NCBI RefSeq assembly: GCF_023516615.1
Contig: NZ_JAMGBF010000019.1
Span: 62,001-126,000, forward strand
Direction of reading: 5' to 3'
Origin: Streptomyces panaciradicis
Lineage (GTDB): Bacteria > Actinomycetota > Actinomycetes > Streptomycetales > Streptomycetaceae
Length of the DNA stretch: 64,000 nt
How positions within the stretch are numbered: position 1 is the first letter of the stretch; each line of letters starts with the position of its first letter. Below the pieces are notes generated by a model that did not search any database, was not told the origin of the DNA, and saw nothing but the letters and a program-made list of their open reading frames with translations. The position numbers were made by a program, and so were the translations under genes. This document shows, one piece after another, positions 58,836 to 64,000 of the stretch.

Positions 58836-58899
58836 AGGAAGAGACGACCTTCCTCGGTGGTCAGGCCCTCGCATCGGGATGCCAGTCCCTGCGAGGGCC
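58836..58899 (-). promoter_or_regulatory. Structured 5' leader of the HTH/zinc-ribbon gene
   Basis: On the minus strand GGCCCTCGCA (58899-58890) pairs with TGCGAGGGCC (58873-58864), with an inner GGGA/TCCC. Then AGGAAG (58854-58849) pairs with CTTCCT (58841-58836) right before the start codon. The second hairpin hides the Shine-Dalgarno-like AGGAAG. It may work as an attenuator or translational switch. Confidence 0.55.
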
Positions 58900-59021
58900 G
58901 TTGCATGTGTGCGGTTGTGTTGCGCTGAGAGTAGGGCAGGCAACCAGGGCAAAAGCCAGCCGAGTTGGCGATGTTCACCCGGGCGGGTGAGGGGCTGGGG
59001 TTTGGTTTGGCGGGGGTTCTT

Positions 59022-59504
59022 TCACCGGGTTGTTTGTTGAGAAAAGAGACGGTCCGTGCCGCCGGAACGCGGTTCCACCGGAGCACGGTTCGCCGTGCTC
59101 CGGTCGAGGCGGATCTCGGCCCACACCGTCTTGCGCGGCGACAGCCCCGGTGCGACTCCCCACTTGTCCGCGAGGGCGTCGACCAGTACGAGACCGCGCC
59201 CCGACTCACCGTCGCCGTCAGGGAGTTCGGCGCACGGCATACGGTCACCGCGCGTGTCCGTCACCTCGATGCGCAGGGTGTCGGCGACCACGTAGAGCGT
59301 CAGCCGGAAGTCGCGGCCCGGCACGCGGCCGTGCGTCACCGCGTTCGCCGCCAGCTCCGCCACGATGTGCTCCGCCGGGTGCGACGGCAGTTCCCAGGCG
59401 TGCAGTTGCTCCGTGGCCAGCACCCTCGCCAGGCGGGCGCCGCGCGGGGTGGGGGAGAGCTGCACGCTGAAGTTGCGGATGGGGGTGGGGGATTCGTCGT
59501 TCAC
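59022..59504 (-). CDS. ATP-binding protein, RsbW-like HATPase (anti-sigma/serine kinase type)
   Basis: 160 residues. A GHKL ATPase of the HATPase_c_2 group: N-box 'HIVAELAANAVTHGRVPGRDF', G1 'IEVTDTRGD', G2 'GESGRGLVLVDALADKWGV'. In Streptomyces hundreds of such small kinases pair with XRE/DUF397 proteins or anti-sigma partners. Here it is divergent from a DUF5753 regulator and DUF397 gene, the usual trio. GTG 59504 is the start. Confidence 0.87.
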   Translation of the reverse strand: MNDESPTPIRNFSVQLSPTPRGARLARVLATEQLHAWELPSHPAEHIVAELAANAVTHGRVPGRDFRLTLYVVADTLRIEVTDTRGDRMPCAELPDGDGESGRGLVLVDALADKWGVAPGLSPRKTVWAEIRLDRSTANRAPVEPRSGGTDRLFSQQTTR

Positions 59505-59658
59505 GTCACTCAGCGTGGCCGTCTCTGACTACCGTGAGGAGTGACTGCGTCGTTGCGTACGGTCACTGTCCGGAGCTTGTCCGGTGCTGTCCGGACTGTC
59601 GGTACGGGCCGTACGGGCAGGGGCGCGGGAGGGCCAGTACGACGGAGGGGCACGCGGG

Positions 59659-60534
59659 ATGTCGGTGGACGCGGAGGCGGGACGGCTCAGGACCGAGGCG
59701 GACGAGCCGGGCTGGGAGGTCGATCCGGACGACGAGTGGGGCGTCGCGGTCATCGCCACGGTCGGGCGGCAGCTCAAGCTGCGGCGAGAGGCGGTGGGGA
59801 TGCGCGCCGCGGACTTCGGCAGGGCCGTCGGGTACGGCGAGGACCTCGTCTACAAGATCGAGGGCGGGAAGAGGATTCCCCGGCAGGAGTATCTGGACAG
59901 GGCGGACGAGGTGCTGGGGGCGGGTGGACTCATCTCGGCCATGAAGGAGGACGTCAGCAAGGTCCGGTACCCCAAGAAGGTGCGGGAGCTGGCGAAGTTG
60001 GAGGCTCAGGCGGTCGAGTGCCAGCTCTACGACCCGCTCAACATCCACGGGTTGTTGCAGACACCGGAGTACGCGCGTGGGCTGCTGTTGATGCGGCGCC
60101 CCGCCTACACCGAGGACGAGGTGGAGCGCTTCATCGCCGCTCGCGTGGCGCGCAAGGCCGTGTTCGAGAGGGACCCGGCGCCCGAGCTCGGCTTCATCCT
60201 GGAGGAGTGGACGCTACGGCGTCCGCTCGGCGGCCGGGCAGGGCTGCACCGCCAGCTTCAACACCTGTTGGAGATCGCGCGGTTGCGGAACGTCGAGCTT
60301 CAGGTGATGCCGATGGATCGCGAGGAGCATGCCGGGATTGCGGGTGGCATCGAGGTGCTGAAGTTCGAGGACGGATCTGCTGTGGGGCGCTCGCCCGCGG
60401 TGGCCAACGGGCGGCCGGTCACGGAGCCCAAGCAGCTCCGTATCCTTGAGCTGCGTTATGGCATCATCCGGGCGCAGGCGCTCACCCCACGTGAGTCGAC
60501 GGCCTTCATCGAGCAACTGCTGGGGGAAACATGA
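59659..60534 (+). CDS. XRE-family regulator with DUF5753 domain
   Basis: 291 residues. HTH 'VGRQLKLRREAVGMRAADFGRAVGYGEDLVYKIEGGKRIP' (in segments) at about 35-90, then the DUF5753 domain with 'QLYDPLNIHGLLQTPEYARGLL' (the typical PGLLQT-like block), 'RQLQHLLEIARLRNVELQVMP' and the C-terminal 'YGIIRAQALTPRESTAFIEQLL'. These WhiJ/AbaA-like regulators work with a DUF397 partner in development and antibiotic control. ATG 59659 has GGAGGGG 8 nt upstream. The stop overlaps the DUF397 start by 4 bp. Confidence 0.9.
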   Translation: MSVDAEAGRLRTEADEPGWEVDPDDEWGVAVIATVGRQLKLRREAVGMRAADFGRAVGYGEDLVYKIEGGKRIPRQEYLDRADEVLGAGGLISAMKEDVSKVRYPKKVRELAKLEAQAVECQLYDPLNIHGLLQTPEYARGLLLMRRPAYTEDEVERFIAARVARKAVFERDPAPELGFILEEWTLRRPLGGRAGLHRQLQHLLEIARLRNVELQVMPMDREEHAGIAGGIEVLKFEDGSAVGRSPAVANGRPVTEPKQLRILELRYGIIRAQALTPRESTAFIEQLLGET

Positions 60535-60734
60535 CCCGCAACGCCCCTGCCCGAGAGATCTCCGAGCTGGCGTGGTTCAAGAGCAGCTACAGCAGCAGCA
60601 GCGAAGGCGACTCCTGCGTCGAGGTCGCCAACACCCCCGAAGCGATCCACGTCCGCGACTCCAAGCACGACACCCTCGGCCCCCGCCTGGCCTTCGCCCC
60701 GGCGACCTGGGCGGTGTTCGTCTCACGGACGTGA
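60531..60734 (+). CDS. DUF397 small regulator partner
   Basis: 67 residues; 'LAWFKSSYSSSSEGDSCVEVANTPEAIHVRDSKH' and 'LAFAPATWAVFVS' are the classic DUF397 blocks. It overlaps the XRE gene (ATGA) and is thought to act as its antagonist or cofactor, as in the whiJ and abaA loci. Confidence 0.9.
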   Translation: MTRNAPAREISELAWFKSSYSSSSEGDSCVEVANTPEAIHVRDSKHDTLGPRLAFAPATWAVFVSRT

Positions 60735-60786
60735 GCCCCCGGCTGCGGCGTACCGCACCCAGGGGCCCCGCTCAGCGCAGCGTCAC

Positions 60787-61362
60787 TCAGACGTTGACGC
60801 CGAAGTCCTGCGCGATGCCGACCAGGCCGGACGCGTAGCCCTGGCCCACGGCGCGGAACTTCCACTCCGCGCCGTTGCGGTACAGCTCGCCGAAGACCAT
60901 CGCCGTCTCCGTGGCCGCGTCCTCGGAGAGGTCGTAGCGGGCGATCTCGGCGCCGCCGGCCTGGTTGATGATGCGGATGTAGGCGTTGCGGACCTGGCCG
61001 AAGTTCTGCGAGCGGTTCTCCGCGTCGTAGATCGAGACCGGGAAGACGATCTTGTCGATGTCGGCCGGGAGGCCCGCCAGGTTGACGTTGATCGCCTCGT
61101 CGTCGCCCTCGCCCTCGCCCGTGCGGTTGTCGCCGGTGTGGACGATGGTGTTGTCCGGGGTCTGCTTGTTGTTGAAGAACACGAAGTGGGCGTCGGAGTA
61201 GACCTTGCCCTGCGTGTTGACCGCGATGGCCGAGGCGTCGAGGTCGAAGTCCGTGCCGGTGGTGGTGCGGACGTCCCAGCCGAGGCCCACGGTGACGGCG
61301 GTCAGGCCCGGAGCCTCCTTGGTGAGCGAGACGTTGCCACCCTTGGACAGGCTTACAGCCAT
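60787..61362 (-). CDS. terD: TerD-family calcium-binding stress protein
   Basis: 191 residues with the full TerD fold: '[30 protein letters not shown]', '[11 protein letters not shown]' (Ca2+ site), '[42 protein letters not shown]' in segments (second Ca2+ site), and '[13 protein letters not shown]'. TerD proteins bind Ca2+ and form surface- or membrane-linked complexes in tellurite and phage stress; Streptomyces have many paralogues involved in calcium and development. No ter operon is nearby. GGGAAAGGA precedes the ATG. Confidence 0.93.
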   Translation of the reverse strand: MAVSLSKGGNVSLTKEAPGLTAVTVGLGWDVRTTTGTDFDLDASAIAVNTQGKVYSDAHFVFFNNKQTPDNTIVHTGDNRTGEGEGDDEAINVNLAGLPADIDKIVFPVSIYDAENRSQNFGQVRNAYIRIINQAGGAEIARYDLSEDAATETAMVFGELYRNGAEWKFRAVGQGYASGLVGIAQDFGVNV

Positions 61363-61539
61363 GGTTGGGAGTCCTTTCCCTCGTTTATGTACGGCAGTGA
61401 ACCTACAGCTACCGGTATGAACGCCAAGAGGGGTACCGAAGGTTCCAGGTGTCTTTACTTTCTTTACCGAACTTCGGGTGAACGGCCGCCGACGTTAATC
61501 GCGTGACGTGTGCGGGTCAGCCGCGCGACGATGGGGGAC

Positions 61540-61968
61540 ATGTCCGGTCCCTATCTCATCCGCGGCTCCGTCTCGCTCCCCGAGGCCGAGCTCATGTGGC
61601 GTTTCTCGCGCTCCTCGGGGCCTGGCGGCCAGCACGTCAACACCAGTGACTCCCAGGTGGAGCTGCGCTTCGACCTGGCCCGGACCGAGGCGCTGCCGGA
61701 GGTGTGGAAGGCGCGGGCGCTGGAGCGGCTCGCCGGGCGGCTCGTCGACGGCGTGATCGCCGTCCGCGCCTCCGAGCACCGCTCGCAGTGGCGCAACCGC
61801 GAGGCGGCGGCCGTACGCCTGGCCGCGCTGCTCGCCGAGGCGACCGCGCCGCCGCCCAAGCCGCGCCGCGCCACCCGCATCCCGCGGGGGATCAACGAGC
61901 GCCGGCTGCGGGAGAAGAAGCAGCGCTCCGACACGAAGCGGGGGCGTACGGGCCGCGACTGGTCGTAG
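61540..61968 (+). CDS. arfB: Peptidyl-tRNA hydrolase ArfB-like (release-factor GGQ domain)
   Basis: 142 residues. 'FSRSSGPGGQHVNTSDSQVELRFDL' holds the catalytic G-G-Q motif of class I release factors without any codon-recognition domain. The C-terminal basic tail (NERRLREKKQRSDTKRGRTGRDW) is the ArfB/YaeJ tail that inserts in the mRNA channel of stalled ribosomes. It frees ribosomes from non-stop mRNAs. ATG 61540 is chosen because the family begins near 'SGPYLIRGSVSLPE'; ATG 61531 is possible. Confidence 0.9.
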   Translation: MSGPYLIRGSVSLPEAELMWRFSRSSGPGGQHVNTSDSQVELRFDLARTEALPEVWKARALERLAGRLVDGVIAVRASEHRSQWRNREAAAVRLAALLAEATAPPPKPRRATRIPRGINERRLREKKQRSDTKRGRTGRDWS

Positions 61969-62021
61969 GACGGCCGGGACCGTCTCTGTCACATCGCCGC
62001 CGTCCCGTTCGTCATAGGACC

Positions 62022-62897
62022 ATGAGCGAGTACCGGATTCCCTCGGACAGCGAAGTCCTCGCCCGGCGGTTCGAGGCGCACCGCCCGCATCTGAGTGCCG
62101 TCGCCTACCGCATGCTCGGCTCCGCCGCCGAGGCGGACGACGCGGTGCAGGAGGCGTGGTTCCGGCTGAGCCGTTCCGACACGGACGACGTGGCGAACCT
62201 CGGGGGATGGCTGACGACCGTCGTCGGACGGGTGTGCCTCGACATGCTGCGCTCGCGCAGGTCGCGCGCGGAGGAGCCGCTGGAGCCGCCCGCGGGGCAC
62301 ACGCCCGTGGCGGACGTCTCCGGCGGGGCCGATCCCGAGCAGCACGCGGTGCTCGCCGACTCGGTGGGCGTGGCGCTGCTCGTCGTCCTGGACACGCTGA
62401 CGCCCGCCGAGCGGCTGGCGTTCGTGCTGCACGACCTGTTCGCGGTGCCGTACGAGGAGGTCGGGGAGATCGTGGGACGCAGCCCGGTGGCGGCCAGGCA
62501 GCTGGCGAGCCGGGCACGGCGGCGGGTGCGGGGTGCCGACCGGGTGCCGGGTGGTGATCCGGGGCGGCGGCGGGCCGTCGTGGACGCCTTCCTCGCCGCC
62601 GCGCGCGACGGCGACTTCGAGGCCCTGGTCGCGTTGCTGGACCCGGACGTCGTCGCCCACAGCGACGCGGGCGTGAACACGGGAGCGGCCGCCGTGGCCA
62701 GGGGCGCGTCCGGCTTCCGGCACCTGGCCGCCGTGGCGCGGCCCGCGCTGGTCGACGGCGCCACGGGACTGGCCGTGTACGTCGACGGCCGGCTGGACCG
62801 GACGCTGGCCTTCACGTTCGTCGGGGACAAGATCGCCGCCATCGACATCGCGACCACCCCGGCGCGCGTCGCCGAACGCGAGGTGATCCTCGTCTAG
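62022..62897 (+). CDS. ECF RNA polymerase sigma factor, SigJ-like with SnoaL C-terminal domain
   Basis: 291 residues. Sigma region 2 'LSAVAYRMLGSAAEADDAVQEAWFRLSR' and region 4 'LTPAERLAFVLHDLFAVPYEEVGEIVGRSPVAARQLASRARRRVRG' (in segments) are followed by a SnoaL-like domain (from about residue 185, 'RRAVVDAFLAAARDGDFEALVALLDPDVV'). This is the ECF41 architecture in which the SnoaL tail replaces an anti-sigma factor. Neither a DsbA-like nor a COE partner gene, often found with ECF41, is adjacent. Confidence 0.92.
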   Translation: MSEYRIPSDSEVLARRFEAHRPHLSAVAYRMLGSAAEADDAVQEAWFRLSRSDTDDVANLGGWLTTVVGRVCLDMLRSRRSRAEEPLEPPAGHTPVADVSGGADPEQHAVLADSVGVALLVVLDTLTPAERLAFVLHDLFAVPYEEVGEIVGRSPVAARQLASRARRRVRGADRVPGGDPGRRRAVVDAFLAAARDGDFEALVALLDPDVVAHSDAGVNTGAAAVARGASGFRHLAAVARPALVDGATGLAVYVDGRLDRTLAFTFVGDKIAAIDIATTPARVAEREVILV

Positions 62898-63370
62898 AGG
62901 TCCAGGACGCCGACCGTCTGGTCGCCGCTCCTCTCTCCCGTCGTACGGAAGCCGAGGCCTAGGTAGAAGCCCTCGGGGCCGTCGGGGCCGGGATGCCAGG
63001 TGACGTAGCACTGCTTGCCGCCGCGGCGGCGGATCTCCGCGGCCACGGACTCGACGGCGAAACGGCCGTAGCCGCGGCCCTGCTCCCCGGCGGCGATGTT
63101 CAGCCGCCACAGCCCGGAGCGGAACAGGGTGCCGTCCTCCTTCCAGTCGATGTCGAGGAAGGCCATCAGGAAGCCGACCGGGCGGTCGCCGTCGACGATC
63201 AGGCGGGGCCAGGCGACGCCCGGGGGATGCACGTACGCCTCCGCCAGCGAGTCCGCGACCGGCTCGACCGCGTGCTCCTGGTCCGGGCGGATGCGGATGG
63301 CGAGGGCGGCCGCGAGATTGCCGGGGGTGATCTCCACCAGGCGGGGACCGGGTGGTTCGGGTGTCGTCAT
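62894..63370 (-). CDS. GNAT family N-acetyltransferase
   Basis: 158 residues. 'LWRLNIAAGEQGRGYGRFAVESVAAEI' has the R/Q-x-x-G-x-G/A acetyl-CoA loop. 'YVTWHPGPDGPEGFYLGLGFRTTGE' is the motif B with a Tyr, and the whole resembles diamine acetyltransferase-like proteins. Its stop overlaps the ECF sigma factor stop by 4 bp. TAGGGT 6 nt before the ATG predicts a leaderless transcript. Confidence 0.86.
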   Translation of the reverse strand: MTTPEPPGPRLVEITPGNLAAALAIRIRPDQEHAVEPVADSLAEAYVHPPGVAWPRLIVDGDRPVGFLMAFLDIDWKEDGTLFRSGLWRLNIAAGEQGRGYGRFAVESVAAEIRRRGGKQCYVTWHPGPDGPEGFYLGLGFRTTGERSGDQTVGVLDL

Positions 63371-63440
63371 GCGCCGACCCTAGGAAGCGCCCACGCGCGC
63401 GTGCCACGCAATTACGGGCGGCCCCGCCCGGTGCGGGTCC

Positions 63441-63959
63441 TCACCCCAACTGGCGGTACCGCCCCCGGAAGTACGCCAGCGGGCCGCCGGTCGCGCTCGG
63501 TACGTCCGCCGTCAGGACGCGGCCGATCACCAGGGTGTGGTCACCGGCGATCACCCGCTGTTCGGTGCGGCACTCCAGGGTGGCCAGCGCGCCGCCCACC
63601 AGGGGCGCGTTCGTGGCCTTCCCCCGTATGTACGGGATGTCCTCGAAGAGGAGGCGGTCGCTGATGCGGCCCTTCATCGCGAAGCGGCCGGCGATGTGGC
63701 GCTGGCTCTCGGACAGCACCGAGACCGCCCACAGGGGCTGCTCGTCCAGGAGGTCGTCCATGCGGGCGCCGTTGCGCAGGCTGACCAGGACCAGCGGCGG
63801 GTCGAGGGAGACCGACAGGAACGCCGTGGCCGTCATGCCGACGTCCTCGCCGGCCGGCGCCGACGGGTCGTCGGGGTCCAGGGGCGGCTCCTGCGCGGTC
63901 ACCAGGACCACACCGGCGGCCAGCCGGGACATGGCGGCACGGAACTCGTCGTTGCTCAC
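63441..63959 (-). CDS. Flavin reductase family protein (two-component monooxygenase reductase)
   Basis: 172 residues of the FMN-binding split-barrel type: 'FRAAMSRLAAGVVLVTAQEPP', 'GMTATAFLSVSLDPPLVLVSLRNGARM' (S/T-x-F-x-S-V-S-L-x-P-P) and 'GDHTLVIGRVLTADV' (G-D-H motif). It reduces FMN or FAD with NAD(P)H to feed a separate monooxygenase, which is not in the window. GTG 63959 is the start and the remaining 41 bases of the window hold nothing else. Confidence 0.92.
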   Translation of the reverse strand: MSNDEFRAAMSRLAAGVVLVTAQEPPLDPDDPSAPAGEDVGMTATAFLSVSLDPPLVLVSLRNGARMDDLLDEQPLWAVSVLSESQRHIAGRFAMKGRISDRLLFEDIPYIRGKATNAPLVGGALATLECRTEQRVIAGDHTLVIGRVLTADVPSATGGPLAYFRGRYRQLG

Positions 63960-64000
63960 CCCCTCAGCATGCCCGGAGGCGGGCCCGGCAGTGATCAGGG

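Overview
The window is chromosomal DNA of a Streptomyces. The evidence is very high GC with strong third-position bias, GTG starts, mycothiol synthesis (mshA), carD, msiK, the PhoU/PhoR/PhoP phosphate system with a PHO box, DUF397/DUF5753 regulator pairs, and one TTA (bldA-type) codon. Long stretches keep a core order shared with other actinobacteria: an XRE regulator + HBHA-like + DUF2516 block; mshA-ybjN ... gpmA ... phoU/phoR/phoP; carD-ispD-ispF-cysS-rlmB. I read the window as conserved core chromosome interrupted by small accessory insertions.

Layout. 1-9.1 kb: a gene tail, a tandem aminoglycoside-phosphotransferase-like protein, a TTA-containing membrane protein, TetR, a HelD-type RNA polymerase ATPase, a nitroreductase-hemerythrin fusion, an RraA-like protein, a HAD protein that looks internally frameshifted, and a P-loop kinase. 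9.1-14.2 kb: XRE regulator with a perfect 28-bp operator-like palindrome, HBHA-like helical protein, DUF2516 membrane protein, a tandem-repeat field that appears to have grown from the 3' end of a response regulator/PP2C gene, and an NlpC/P60 hydrolase. 14.2-21.5 kb: methyltransferase, a 107-nt nested inverted repeat, a sigma-R type promoter, mshA, ybjN, an AraC/DUF2000 pair, an orphan double-glycine leader peptide, an MFS exporter and gpmA. 21.4-24.7 kb: a 3.2-kb integrative-element remnant in the 3' end of gpmA, flanked by 25-bp near-perfect direct repeats. 25-31 kb: NUDIX, GT2, a Cys-rich mini-protein, phoU with a second 3'-end tandem repeat, phoR, phoP and a lipoprotein. 31.4-40.6 kb: carD, ispD, ispF, cysS, rlmB, a DoxX protein, a nucleotidyltransferase and msiK. 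40.8-53.3 kb: tRNA-Thr(TGT), GNAT, APH, rhomboid-like, FAD oxidase, a large secreted beta-propeller protein, a SoxR-box oxidoreductase/exporter operon, a pentapeptide-repeat protein and an M1 peptidase. 53.4-56.2 kb: an M4 protease cut at its 5' end by an orphan Hint-toxin tip, with a candidate immunity gene and a frame-broken integrase. 56.2-64 kb: GNAT, Uma2, an HTH/zinc-ribbon protein with a structured leader, a HATPase/XRE/DUF397 trio, TerD, ArfB-like, an ECF sigma factor, GNAT and a flavin reductase.

Most interesting: (1) the toxin-tip/immunity insertion into the M4 protease; (2) the gpmA-targeted element remnant; (3) the orphan double-glycine peptide behind paired palindromes; (4) two independent tandem-repeat fields that begin at gene stop codons; (5) the 107-nt nested hairpin between the methyltransferase gene and mshA; (6) at least 18 genes with a TANNNT box exactly 6-7 nt before the start codon, i.e. 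predicted leaderless mRNAs. All calls come from reading sequence and translations; no database search was run.
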